Shown here piece by piece: positions 48,142 through 59,450 of a stretch of 61,456 nt of DNA. The DNA lies in NCBI GenBank assembly GCA_027694045.1, contig JAQEWB010000005.1, forward strand, positions 171,727 through 233,182, read 5' to 3'. The stretch comes from Bacillaceae bacterium OF18-1A (GTDB lineage Bacteria; Bacillota; Bacilli; Bacillales; Bacillaceae_G). The notes under the pieces were generated by a model. That model was not told where the DNA came from and made no database searches. It worked only from the letters and a program-made list of their open reading frames with translations. Position 1 is the stretch's first letter. Every line of letters begins with the position of its first letter. The position numbers and the translations under genes were made by a program.

Positions 48142-48887
48142 TGATCATCTGCAAAACTCCTCGCGAGATAGAAATCATGCGAGAAGCTGGCAGGATCGTT
48201 GCTTTAACTCATCAAGAGTTGAAACAGCATATTACTCCAGGAATTACAACGAAAGAGCTCGATCAAATAGCGGAAAAGACGATTCGAAAATATGGTGCTA
48301 CGCCATCTTTTAAAGGATACAACGGATTTCCGGGAAGCATTTGTGCTTCTGTAAATGAAGAGCTTGTACACGGAATTCCAGGGAAGCGCAAGCTCGAAGA
48401 GGGCGATATCATCAGTATCGATATTGGTGCGAAATACAATGGGTACCATGGAGATTCTGCATGGACGTATCCAGTTGGAAACATTTCTGAATCTGTTCAA
48501 AAGCTACTTGATGTCACAGAAAAATCGTTGTATCTTGGTCTAGAACAAGTAAAACCAGGCGAAAGATTATCAAATATCTCACATGCGGTGCAAACTCATG
48601 CTGAAGAGAATGGATTCTCGATCGTTAGGGAGTATGTTGGTCACGGAATCGGGCAAGACTTACATGAGGACCCTCAAATCCCGCACTATGGTCCACCAAA
48701 TAGAGGCCCTAGATTAAAGCCGGGAATGGTCATCTGTGTTGAGCCGATGGTGAATCAAGGAAGACGATATGTAAAAACACTATCTGATGACTGGACAGTG
48801 GTAACGGTAGATGGTAAATGGTGTGCCCATTTTGAGCACACGATTGCTCTTACAGAAGCAGGATACGAAATCCTTACCACTTTATAA
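48141..48887 (+). CDS. map: Methionine aminopeptidase, type I
   Basis: 248 residues. It removes the initiator methionine. Metal ligands are seen in [23 protein letters not shown], the GMVICVEPM glutamate and FEHTIAL. No N-terminal zinc extension. It overlaps adk by one base. In B. subtilis a small KOW-domain gene follows map; here infA follows directly after 68 bp. Confidence 0.97.
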
Positions 48888-48955
48888 GTAGCTGGCTCTC
48901 CGGGATTTCAGAGCAGTGTAAAATGTTACTGATTTGAAGAAGGGAGAACTATTGA

Positions 48956-49174
48956 ATGGCTAAAGATGATGTAATTGAAGTCGAAGGTACCGTTCTTGAA
49001 ACGTTGCCAAATGCTATGTTCAAAGTAGAATTAGAGAATGGGCATGTCGTATTGGCTCACGTTTCTGGTAAAATCCGTATGAACTTCATTCGTATTTTAC
49101 CAGGAGACAAAGTTACGGTAGAATTATCTCCGTACGATTTAAATCGTGGTCGTATTACGTACCGTTTTAAATAA
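48956..49174 (+). CDS. infA: Translation initiation factor IF-1
   Basis: 72 residues, a single OB-fold (S1-like) protein that occupies the A site during initiation. [20 protein letters not shown] and [19 protein letters not shown] are signature segments. AAGGGAGAAC precedes the start. Confidence 0.97.
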   Translation: MAKDDVIEVEGTVLETLPNAMFKVELENGHVVLAHVSGKIRMNFIRILPGDKVTVELSPYDLNRGRITYRFK

Positions 49175-49179
49175 TATAG

Positions 49180-49710
<531 letters not shown>

Positions 49711-49713
49711 TAA

Positions 49714-50124
<411 letters not shown>

Positions 50125-50153
50125 TTTTTCTGTATAGAATTTTCCCTTTTGTC

Positions 50154-50159
50154 TATAAT
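50154..50159 (+). promoter_or_regulatory. Possible -10 box of an internal rpoA promoter
   Basis: A consensus TATAAT lies 145 bp before rpoA. The -35 at 17 bp spacing is poor (TGTATA), so a promoter is only suggested. Confidence 0.35.
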
Positions 50160-50202
50160 GGATATGATGCATTATCGAGAAATTTCGTACAGAAACATCG
50201 CT

Positions 50203-50280
50203 TGTTGTGCACAATCGGGAACTGCCTAAGGGGGACTTTCGGTTAGACAGGGGTTACACCTTTGTTTAACCGGGGTTTCG
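50203..50280 (+). promoter_or_regulatory. Strong hairpin leader before rpoA
   Basis: The palindrome TTGTGCACAA (50205-50214) is followed by an uninterrupted 13-bp stem, 50241-50253 against 50259-50271, including three G-U pairs, with a 5-base loop; C50240-G50272 may extend it. There is no T run. It lies 25 bases before the rpoA ribosome site and looks like an RNA leader rather than a terminator. Confidence 0.55.
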
Positions 50281-50304
50281 ACGTTTTGAAGGAGGGTTTA
50301 GTTA

Positions 50305-51249
50305 ATGATTGAAATCGAAAAGCCGAAAATCGAAACGGTTGAACTTAACGAAGATGCCAAATATGGTAAATTCGTAATTGAACCGCTTGAGCGTGGATAT
50401 GGTACTACTTTGGGTAACTCCTTACGTCGTATTCTTTTATCCTCACTCCCTGGTGCCGCTGTTACTGCTATCCAAATCGATGGCGTATTACATGAATTTT
50501 CAACAGTTGAGGGCGTAGTAGAAGACGTTACGACGATCATCTTAAACTTGAAAAAGTTAGCTCTTAAAATCTACTCTGAAGAAGAGAAGACGTTGGAAAT
50601 TGATGTGCAGGGCGAAGGTATTGTCACAGCTGCTGATATTACTCACGATAGTGATGTAGAAATCTTAAATCCAGATTTACACATTGCAACGTTAGCAAAA
50701 GATGCGCATTTCCGCGTGCGTTTAACTGCAAAGCGTGGCCGTGGGTATACGCCAGCTGATGCAAATAAAAGCGAAGATCAACCAATAGGAGTAATTCCTA
50801 TTGATTCTATTTATACTCCAGTATCACGTGTGACTTACCAAGTGGAAAAGACACGTGTCGGACAAGTGGCTAATTATGATAAGCTTACGCTTGATGTATG
50901 GACGGATGGAAGCATCGGGCCAAAAGAAGCTATCTCTTTAGGTGCCAAAATCTTAACTGAGCATTTAAATATCTTTGTTGGTTTAACTGATGAAGCACAA
51001 AATGCTGAGATTATGGTCGAGAAGGAAGAAGATCAAAAAGAGAAAGTTCTTGAGATGACTATCGAAGAACTAGATCTTTCTGTTCGTTCTTATAATTGCC
51101 TAAAACGTGCAGGAATTAATACTGTACAAGAACTTGCGAACAAAACAGAAGAAGATATGATGAAAGTTCGTAACTTAGGACGTAAATCCTTAGAAGAAGT
51201 TAAACATAAACTTGAGGAATTAGGTTTAGGTTTACGTAAAGACGACTGA
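50305..51249 (+). CDS. rpoA: RNA polymerase alpha subunit
   Basis: 314 residues. The N-terminal domain (about 1-230, with [21 protein letters not shown]) dimerises and assembles beta and beta'. A linker rich in E and K precedes the C-terminal domain ([40 protein letters not shown]), which binds UP elements and activators such as Spx. AAGGAGGGTTT precedes the start. Confidence 0.98.
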
Positions 51250-51284
51250 GGATTTAAACCCATCAACAAAGGAGGGAACTACGA

Positions 51285-51647
51285 ATGGCATACAGAAAAT
51301 TAGGCCGTACAAGTGCGCAACGTAAAGCTATGTTACGTGATTTAGCTACTGATTTAATTATCAACGAGCGCATCCAAACGACAGAAACTCGTGCAAAAGA
51401 ACTTCGTTCTGTAGTGGAAAAAATGATCACTTTAGGTAAACGCGGAGATCTTCATGCTCGTCGTCAAGCAGCAGCTTTCATTCGCAACGAAGTAGCTAAC
51501 GCTGAGACTGGTCAAGATGCACTTCAAAAATTATTCGCTGATGTAGCTCCACGCTATGCTGAGCGCCAAGGCGGATACACTCGTATTGCAAAAATTGGTC
51601 CACGTCGCGGAGACGCAGCACCAATGGTAATTATCGAGTTAGTATAA
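51285..51647 (+). CDS. rplQ: Ribosomal protein bL17
   Basis: 120 residues. [20 protein letters not shown] and the C-terminal [16 protein letters not shown] are typical. It sits near the tunnel exit. AAAGGAGGGAA precedes the ATG. Last gene before the superoperon terminator. Confidence 0.97.
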
Positions 51648-51655
51648 TGATAATT

Positions 51656-51706
51656 AAAAGGGCAGGACAGTTCTTTTCAAGTAACTGGTCATGGCCCTTT
51701 TTTTTT
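51656..51706 (+). terminator. Terminator of the ribosomal superoperon
   Basis: AAAAGGGC (51656-51663) pairs with GCCCTTTT, and an inner CAGTT / AACTG extends the fold. A run of nine T follows. It ends transcription after rplQ. Confidence 0.9.
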
Positions 51707-51737
51707 AAATACAGAAAATTATAGGCGAACTTGATGA

Positions 51738-53442
<1,705 letters not shown>

Positions 53443-53455
<13 letters not shown>

Positions 53456-54237
53456 TTATTGGAAGGTATATTCCAGGGAATTCTCTTATTCATCAACTGG
53501 ATCCACGTACGAAGCTGCTGATTGTCTTTTTATATGTATTTGTTGTTTTCTTAGCAAATAATGCGATTTCATATGGATTTTTATTTTTATATGCACTCAT
53601 TGCTTTATTTTTTGCAAAAGTGCCGATTCGTTATGTACTTTCGGGCTTAAAACCAATTCTATGGATTTTTCTTTTTACATTTTTCCTGCATATTCTTACA
53701 AATAAAGAAGGGGAAGTACTATTCCAGCTTGGTTGGTTTTCGATACATGAAAAAGGATTAGAGCAAGGGATATACATTTCTATACGATTCTTCGTTATTA
53801 TTTTAATGACGACTCTCTTAACGTTAACGACGACACCTATTGAGATTACAGATGGTTTGGAGACGTTATTAAAGCCGTTGAAGCGTATAAAAGTTCCTGT
53901 TCATGAAATCGCATTAATGATGTCAATTTCACTTCGTTTTATTCCGACATTAATGGATGAAACGAGTAAAATAATGAAGGCACAAGCGTCACGTGGTATT
54001 GATTTCGCAGGGGGTCCGATAAAAGATAGGATGAAAGCTATCATTTCACTACTCGTCCCTCTATTTATCAGTGCATTTAAGCGTGCGGAAGACTTAGCAA
54101 TTGCTATGGAAGCTCGTGGATACCAAAGTGGCGAAGGACGTACTAAATTTAGGCAACTACGCTGGAAAACAAGCGATACAGTAACGATTATAAGCTTACT
54201 TTGTTTAGCTTGTATTTTGGCATGGGTGCGATCGTAA
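53443..54237 (+). CDS. ecfT: ECF transporter transmembrane subunit
   Basis: 264 residues. About five membrane helices and the cytoplasmic coupling helices with the two Ala/Ser-Arg-Gly motifs (QASRGI and EARGYQ) that contact the ATPases. [19 protein letters not shown] is the conserved N-terminus. With EcfA1-A2 it powers vitamin and metal S subunits encoded elsewhere. Its TAATG end shares a base with a possible truA start. Confidence 0.95.
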
Positions 54238-54251
54238 TGGAGAATAGAGAA

Positions 54252-54995
54252 ATGGATAGAATAAAATGTACGGTTGCATATGATGGCATGCATTTTTGTG
54301 GTTATCAAATTCAGCCGCAGCATCGTACTGTTCAACAAGAGATAGAGAAAGCTTTGCAGAAATTGCATAAAGGAGAACTTGTTCGTGTTCAGGCATCAGG
54401 CAGAACGGATTCTACCGTTCATGCTAAAGGACAAGTCATACACTTTGATACTCCTTTGTCTCTTGAAGAGTGGCAATGGAGTAATGCTTTAAACACAATG
54501 TTGCCAGATGATATTATTATTAGGCAAGTAGAGAAAAAAACAGAAGAATTTCATGCGCGTTACGGTGTTGAGAAAAAAGAATATCGTTATCGTGTATTAT
54601 TATCAAAGACTGCGGATGTATTCCGTAGAAATTACGTATATCAATATCCATATCCGCTCGAAATCAACTCTATAAGAAAAGCAATTCCTTATTTTATTGG
54701 AACGCATGATTTCACTTCTTTTTGTTCGGCAAAAACTGACAAAAAAGATAAAGTGCGAACAATTTATGAAATCGAGTTAATTGAACAAGATGATGAAATA
54801 ATTTTTCGTTTTGTAGGTAATGGATTTTTATATAATATGGTCAGAATTATTGTTGGTACGTTACTGAGCGTAGGACAAGGAAAGCTTGATCCGGATAGCA
54901 TTCCAGAGATTTTAGCGAAACAAAATCGTCAGTTTGCTGGAAAGATGGCTCCAGGTCATGGGCTTTACTTATGGGAGGTAAACTATAACAACTAA
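54252..54995 (+). CDS. truA: tRNA pseudouridine(38-40) synthase
   Basis: 247 residues. It modifies uridines 38-40 in the tRNA anticodon arm. The catalytic Asp53 is in [31 protein letters not shown] is the C-terminal signature. In-frame ATGs at 54201 and 54237 would add 17 and 5 residues; 54252 has GGAGAAT at good spacing. Bacillus cereus-group genomes usually have a second truA copy. Confidence 0.92.
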   Translation: MDRIKCTVAYDGMHFCGYQIQPQHRTVQQEIEKALQKLHKGELVRVQASGRTDSTVHAKGQVIHFDTPLSLEEWQWSNALNTMLPDDIIIRQVEKKTEEFHARYGVEKKEYRYRVLLSKTADVFRRNYVYQYPYPLEINSIRKAIPYFIGTHDFTSFCSAKTDKKDKVRTIYEIELIEQDDEIIFRFVGNGFLYNMVRIIVGTLLSVGQGKLDPDSIPEILAKQNRQFAGKMAPGHGLYLWEVNYNN

Positions 54996-55013
54996 TCCTG
55001 GTGTAACATTTGC

Positions 55014-55042
55014 TTGACATTAGAAACTCAAAAGTATATCAT
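55014..55042 (+). promoter_or_regulatory. SigA-type promoter of rplM-rpsI
   Basis: A consensus TTGACA (55014-55019), 17 bp and TATCAT (55037-55042), 19 bp after truA. Confidence 0.85.
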
Positions 55043-55049
55043 AACATAT

Positions 55050-55140
55050 GGTATTGTTTCTAAAACCACGATTAGCCCCGGAAGGAAATCGTGTTTAAGA
55101 TAAACAATAGATTTTTTCTATGGAAAAGATAACGAGGAGG
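55050..55140 (+). promoter_or_regulatory. Ribosomal L13 leader
   Basis: The hairpin CACGATT (55067-55073) / AATCGTG (55087-55093) with the loop region AGCCCCGGAAGG matches the L13 leader of Bacillota, an autoregulatory RNA before rplM. Confidence 0.8.
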
Positions 55141-55147
55141 GAAACAC

Positions 55148-55585
55148 ATGCGTACGACTTTTATGGCAAAAGCTAACGAAGTTGAGCGTAAATGGTATGT
55201 GGTTGATGCTGAAGGTCAAACTTTAGGTCGCCTTGCTAGTGAAGTAGCATCCATTTTACGTGGTAAAAACAAACCTACATTTACACCACACGTTGACACG
55301 GGTGATCATGTAATTATTATTAACGCTGAGAAAATTCATTTAACAGGTAATAAATTAAACGATAAAATTTACTACCGTCACACTAACCACCCAGGTGGAC
55401 TTAAACAAAGAACAGCTCTAGAAATGCGTACAAACTACCCTGTACAAATGTTAGAGCTTGCAATTAAAGGCATGCTTCCAAAAGGACGCTTAGGCCGTCA
55501 AGTTTCTAAGAAACTAAACGTGTATGCTGGAGCAGAGCATCCACACCAAGCACAAAAACCAGAAGTTTACGAACTTCGCGGATAA
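55148..55585 (+). CDS. rplM: Ribosomal protein uL13
   Basis: 145 residues. An early-assembly large-subunit protein. [21 protein letters not shown] and [17 protein letters not shown] are typical. GAGGAGGGAAAC precedes the ATG. The upstream leader probably gives L13 control over both genes of this operon. Confidence 0.97.
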
Positions 55586-55606
55586 TCAATTAAAGGAGGG
55601 CTTACT

Positions 55607-55999
55607 TTGGCACAGGTTCAATACTATGGCACTGGACGTCGTAAGAGTTCAGTAGCGCGCGTACGCCTAGTTCCAGGCGAAGGACGCGTTATCATTAACG
55701 GTCGTGATTTTGAAAACTATATCCCATTTGCTGCATTACGTGAAGTAGTGAAACAACCTCTAGTTGCAACAGAAACTTTAGGTAACTACGATGTACTTGT
55801 AAACGTAAATGGTGGTGGATACACTGGTCAAGCTGGTGCTATTCGTCACGGTATTTCTCGCGCTTTATTAAAAGCTGATCCAGAATACCGTCTAACACTA
55901 AAACGTGCAGGTCTATTAACTCGTGACGCACGTATGAAAGAGCGTAAAAAATACGGTCTTAAAGGCGCACGTCGTGCACCTCAGTTCTCAAAACGTTAA
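55607..55999 (+). CDS. rpsI: Ribosomal protein uS9
   Basis: 130 residues. Its C-terminal tail ends in SKR, which touches the P-site tRNA anticodon. [16 protein letters not shown] is the N-terminal signature. The start is TTG at 55607 after AAAGGAGGG. Confidence 0.97.
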
Positions 56000-56013
56000 T
56001 TTTTGCGAACTAC

Positions 56014-56043
56014 AAACCCCAACCATTTTGGTTGGGGTTTTTT
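56014..56043 (+). terminator. Terminator after rpsI
   Basis: A perfect 11-bp stem (AAACCCCAACC / GGTTGGGGTTT) with an ATTTT loop and T run. Confidence 0.95.
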
Positions 56044-56129
56044 ATATTTCATTCTTCTTTTGTGATTTTTGTAGTTTGGAATATTTTAGTGCTACCGCCG
56101 CGCGTATGCTTCTTCTTTAGAAGTTTAGA

Positions 56130-56143
56130 CTAATACGTATTAG
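56130..56143 (+). promoter_or_regulatory. Palindrome overlapping the ybaK ribosome site
   Basis: CTAATACGTATTAG is a perfect 14-bp palindrome whose last base is directly followed by GGAGG. A second, weaker inverted repeat, CTTCTTTAGAAG, lies at 56112-56123. They could be an operator or an RNA hairpin near the ribosome site. Confidence 0.45.
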
Positions 56144-56160
56144 GGAGGTTTATAAGTACT

Positions 56161-56589
56161 ATGAATGTCATTGTCAGCTTACAAGAAAAGCAAAAAGAAA
56201 AGCAGTTGAAATATGAGCGGAAGATGCTGCGAGAATTATCATTAAAAACATTGCGTTCAAATATTCGTGATGCTTTTCAGATGCAAGAGCTTCATCGTCA
56301 GTATGAAGACTATTGTATTGAATTAGGGATAGAGTCTTATTTATTAGGAGCAAGATATAGTAAATTTGGCTATTATGGTGAATCATTCTTTGATGTGAAA
56401 TATAGAGCTTTAGAAGAGGAACAACAATTAACGGAAACGTTATTTCAATTTTTAACGAGTATGACTTTAAGAGAAATTAAACTGCAAGATGAGGAGCTGC
56501 TTTATGAATCCTGCCAACAATTTATCAGCTTATGGTGGCAGGAAGGGTATGAAAAAGGTGAAAGAAGATATCGATTAAAGCTACATTAA
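56161..56589 (+). CDS. ybaK: YbaK-family protein of unknown function
   Basis: 142 residues, soluble, rich in E, K, Q and L, with long predicted helices and coiled-coil character in the first 45 residues. No catalytic motif is recognised. It matches by position and general sequence the Bacillus YbaK (DUF2521-like) family, always next to cwlD. The ATG lies about 12 bases after GGAGG, slightly long spacing. Function unknown; the neighbourhood suggests expression around sporulation. Confidence 0.75.
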   Translation: MNVIVSLQEKQKEKQLKYERKMLRELSLKTLRSNIRDAFQMQELHRQYEDYCIELGIESYLLGARYSKFGYYGESFFDVKYRALEEEQQLTETLFQFLTSMTLREIKLQDEELLYESCQQFISLWWQEGYEKGERRYRLKLH

Positions 56590-56594
56590 GATAA

Positions 56595-56623
56595 GCATAA
56601 ACTTTCCTCTTGTCCCATATAAG
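56595..56623 (+). promoter_or_regulatory. Possible sporulation-sigma promoter of cwlD
   Basis: GCATAA (56595-56600), 15 bp and CATATAAG (56616-56623) resemble the SigE -35/-10 pattern and, less well, SigG. cwlD is controlled by such sigma factors in B. subtilis. Confidence 0.4.
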
Positions 56624-56655
56624 TAATTAGAGGGACTAGCTGGAGGAGGAAAGGT

Positions 56656-57369
56656 ATGAAGAGAATTCGAATTATCTCTTTCGCACTCGCTGCGGTTGTT
56701 TTGTTTTTTTTAGTCAAACAAGAATTTCAAATTACAAAATCGTGGCGAGCTTGGAATTTGCCCTTATCGGGGAAAGTCATTGTATTAGATGCGGGGCATG
56801 GTGGACCAGACGGAGGAGCTGTTGGTGGAAAAGATATCGTAGAAAAAGACATTACGCTTGAAATTACAAAAAAAGTACAAGATTATTTACAAGAGCAAGG
56901 TGCATTAGTTATTTTAACGCGTGAAGGAGATTATGATTTAGCTAACAAAGATACAAAGTCGTACAGTAGACGTAAAGCAGAGGATTTAAGAAGGCGTGTA
57001 GAGATTATTAATAAACCTGATGTCGATTTCTTTGCGAGTATTCATTTAAATGCTTTACCTAGTAGTGGGTCTAAAGGCGCACAAACGTTCTACTACCGTT
57101 CTTTAATTGAAAATGAACGAGTTGCGAAATTTATACAAGCTGAATTACGAACGAGTTTAGAAAATACGAACCGTTCTGCGAAAACAATTTCTCATGTGTA
57201 TTTATTAAAGTATGCGAAAACACCAGGTGCTTTAGTTGAAGCTGGGTTTTTATCTAATGTGAATGAAAGATATATGTTAAATTCAGAGAAATACCAACAA
57301 AAAGTAGCAGCAGCCATATATCGTGGGATATTACGTTATTTCACGGAAAAAGGAAATCCTCCGGAGTAA
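56656..57369 (+). CDS. cwlD: CwlD, sporulation N-acetylmuramoyl-L-alanine amidase
   Basis: 237 residues. One N-terminal membrane or signal segment (about 5-21), then an Amidase_3 domain: zinc ligands in VLDAGHGGPDGG (His48) and FASIHLNALP, and the glutamate in ALVEAGFLSN. With PdaA it makes muramic-delta-lactam in spore cortex, needed for germination. GGAGGAGGAAAGG precedes the ATG. Confidence 0.95.
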   Translation: MKRIRIISFALAAVVLFFLVKQEFQITKSWRAWNLPLSGKVIVLDAGHGGPDGGAVGGKDIVEKDITLEITKKVQDYLQEQGALVILTREGDYDLANKDTKSYSRRKAEDLRRRVEIINKPDVDFFASIHLNALPSSGSKGAQTFYYRSLIENERVAKFIQAELRTSLENTNRSAKTISHVYLLKYAKTPGALVEAGFLSNVNERYMLNSEKYQQKVAAAIYRGILRYFTEKGNPPE

Positions 57370-57381
57370 GGAGGATTTTTT
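57354..57381 (+). terminator. Terminator overlapping the cwlD stop codon
   Basis: AAATCCTCC (57354-57362) / GGAGGATTT (57370-57378) with a 7-base loop and T run. The cwlD stop codon lies in the loop. Confidence 0.85.
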
Positions 57382-57428
57382 GCGTTTCTCTCATTAACGA
57401 AGTTTTCGGAAAATATGTTATACTGGAA

Positions 57429-57443
57429 ATGTAAACGCATTTA
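57429..57443 (+). promoter_or_regulatory. cre-like site before the Mrp/SalA gene
   Basis: ATGTAAACGCATTTA matches the CcpA catabolite-response consensus WTGNAANCGNWNNCW except one base near the 3' end. It lies just downstream of an extended -10-like TGTTATACT, so CcpA binding would be expected to repress. Confidence 0.45.
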
Positions 57444-57508
57444 TTTTAGGAATAAAAGATAAATTTAATTAACATTACGTTATTTTTCATACAGGGGGCT
57501 GGGCTAGC

Positions 57509-58576
57509 ATGGTAACAAAAGAGCAAGTAGTGGAAGCGTTGGAAGGGATTGTAGATCCGTTTTTACATAAAACGTTAAAAGAAACAGGTGCAATTAAAGA
57601 GGTAACAGTCAAGCCTGAGAAGGAACATGTGAGTGTTAAAATTGCAATTGTAAAAACTGGTACAGCTGAACAAATGCAGTTGCAATCTGGAATTGTAAAG
57701 TTAGTAAAAGAGCTAGGAGCAGCAACAGTTGGGCTCCGTTTTGCAGAATTTACAGAAGAAGAATTATCTCAGTTTGCGCCAGAGCAAGAAGAAGAACAAA
57801 GCGAATCTTTATTATCACCAAATTCAAAAACGACATTCTTAGCGGTAGCGAGTGGAAAAGGTGGAGTAGGGAAATCAACCGTTTCCGTTAACCTAGCGGT
57901 TGCCTTAGCGCGTTTAGGTAAAAAGGTTGGTATTATCGACGCTGATATTTACGGTTTTAGTGTGCCGGATATGATGGGGATAGAAAAACGTCCGATTGTT
58001 AGGGGAGATAAGATAATCCCAGTGGAGCGTCTAGGTGTAAAAGTAATCTCAATGGGCTTCTTTGTAGAAGATAATGCGCCAGTTATTTGGAGAGGGCCTA
58101 TGCTTGGGAAAATGTTAAATCATTTCTTCACAGAAGTAGAGTGGGGCGATTTAGATTATTTAGTATTAGATTTACCACCAGGTACAGGTGATGTTGCGCT
58201 AGATTTACATTCCATGCTACCAGCTTGTAAAGAGATTATTGTAACAACACCTCATCCAACAGCGGCGTTTGTAGCAGCGCGTGCTGGAGCGATGGCTTTA
58301 CGTACTGAACATAGTATATTAGGTGTCGTTGAAAATATGGCGTATTTTGAAAGTAAAGCAACGGGTGAGAAAGAGTATGTGTTTGGAAGAGGTGGCGGAG
58401 ATAAATTAGCTACGGAACTCCAAACGGATGTACTTGGCCGAATTCCTCTTCAACAACCGGATTGGAATAAAGAGGACTTTGCTCCTTCGGTATATGAAGA
58501 TACGCATACAACGGGTATTATTTATAGCAAAATAGCAGAGACAGTAATAGATAAGACAAGCGCTATGCAAAAATAA
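57509..58576 (+). CDS. salA: Mrp/ApbC-family P-loop ATPase (SalA-like)
   Basis: 355 residues. An N-terminal MIP18/DUF59-type domain (about 1-95) is followed by a ParA/MinD-type ATPase with deviant Walker A GKGGVGKST (116-124), DADIYGFSVPDMMG and LPPGTGDVALD. Family members carry iron-sulfur clusters; in B. subtilis the homologue SalA is also a regulator of exoenzymes. No CXXC pair is visible in the C-terminal part. The exact role here is open. Confidence 0.85.
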   Translation: MVTKEQVVEALEGIVDPFLHKTLKETGAIKEVTVKPEKEHVSVKIAIVKTGTAEQMQLQSGIVKLVKELGAATVGLRFAEFTEEELSQFAPEQEEEQSESLLSPNSKTTFLAVASGKGGVGKSTVSVNLAVALARLGKKVGIIDADIYGFSVPDMMGIEKRPIVRGDKIIPVERLGVKVISMGFFVEDNAPVIWRGPMLGKMLNHFFTEVEWGDLDYLVLDLPPGTGDVALDLHSMLPACKEIIVTTPHPTAAFVAARAGAMALRTEHSILGVVENMAYFESKATGEKEYVFGRGGGDKLATELQTDVLGRIPLQQPDWNKEDFAPSVYEDTHTTGIIYSKIAETVIDKTSAMQK

Positions 58577-58640
58577 AACTTTGATTAGTGGGGTTCATCC
58601 ATTACTGACGATAATTAACTGGTTAATAGCAGCATAAAGT

Positions 58641-58678
58641 AATAACGAGTGGACATTGCGTATTGTCCACTCGTTATT
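58641..58678. terminator. Perfect 15-bp inverted repeat between convergent genes
   Basis: AATAACGAGTGGACA (58641-58655) / TGTCCACTCGTTATT (58664-58678) with an 8-base loop, between the + strand Mrp gene and the - strand gerD. Likely a two-way terminator, though the T tracts are short on both sides. Confidence 0.75.
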
Positions 58679-58693
58679 ATAGTTATTAATTTT

Positions 58694-59311
58694 TTATTGT
58701 TGATCTTTTTTCTCACCTTGAGAGCCACCTTCACCGCCTGCTTCTTTTTTGTCAGATCCGCTTTTTTCAACTTTTTGCACACCTTTACTAATAATATCAA
58801 TCATTTTAGCTTGGAAGAGTGGGCTTTCAGCAGTTTCTGCTAGTACTTGTTGTAAATATTGACGGTATTCTTTACTCTTCATTGTCTGCAACATCATTTT
58901 TTCTACTTCAGGGTTTTTCATAATTTCTATAACGCCTGCTTGGTATTCAGGGTCTTTTAGTAAGGTTTTCATTAAAATTGTTTGCTCTTTCCCCATACTT
59001 TTAGCGAATTTCGATGAGAACTCAGGGTCTTTAAAGAGCTTTTCCCAGAATTGCTGCCCTTTTTCGGAGACCAGTGCATCTTCAATTGTTTTCTTTACTA
59101 CTGTTTCATCTAGTATGAGTGCTTGTTTCATTTTTTCATCAGTTAATACATCTTGAATGGCCTTCTTACCTTGATCGGTTTTTAAAATATCAACAATCAT
59201 TTTCTTTGTTTGATCGTAATCTAGTTCGGATTTCGTTTCTTTTCCTTGGGCACATGCTACAAGTGCGGTAAGTAGAAAAGAAGAAACGAAAACGAGTAGT
59301 ATCCGTTTCAT
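58694..59311 (-). CDS. gerD: GerD, spore germination lipoprotein
   Basis: 205 residues. A lipoprotein signal peptide ending in LVAC (Cys20). The mature part is helical with repeated short units (KDPEFSSKF, KDPEYQAGV, KNPEVEKMM), then a Gly/Lys/Gln-rich tail. GerD forms a trimeric scaffold that clusters nutrient germinant receptors in the spore inner membrane. GAAAGGAG precedes the ATG. Convergent with the Mrp gene and divergent from kbaA, as in B. subtilis. Confidence 0.94.
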   Translation of the reverse strand: MKRILLVFVSSFLLTALVACAQGKETKSELDYDQTKKMIVDILKTDQGKKAIQDVLTDEKMKQALILDETVVKKTIEDALVSEKGQQFWEKLFKDPEFSSKFAKSMGKEQTILMKTLLKDPEYQAGVIEIMKNPEVEKMMLQTMKSKEYRQYLQQVLAETAESPLFQAKMIDIISKGVQKVEKSGSDKKEAGGEGGSQGEKKDQQ

Positions 59312-59346
59312 AAATTGGAACTCCTTTCAGCACAGTTCTCTCTTTT

Positions 59347-59375
59347 TAATATAAATATCTTTAAGGAATTTATAC
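59347..59375 (-). promoter_or_regulatory. Possible SigG promoter of gerD
   Basis: On the reverse strand, GTATA (59375-59371), 17 bp and TATATTA (59353-59347) resemble the forespore SigG pattern. gerD is a forespore gene in B. subtilis. Confidence 0.4.
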
Positions 59376-59450
59376 ATGAACATGGCTAGCTTTTTGAAAT
59401 TGTCATTGATACAATTTAATTAGAAATATAAGGATAATGGGGGATGTGTT

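Noticed and set aside
53901..54368. Antisense 155-codon frame across ecfT and truA
   Set aside because: It overlaps two well-supported genes and has no ribosome site or conserved motif.
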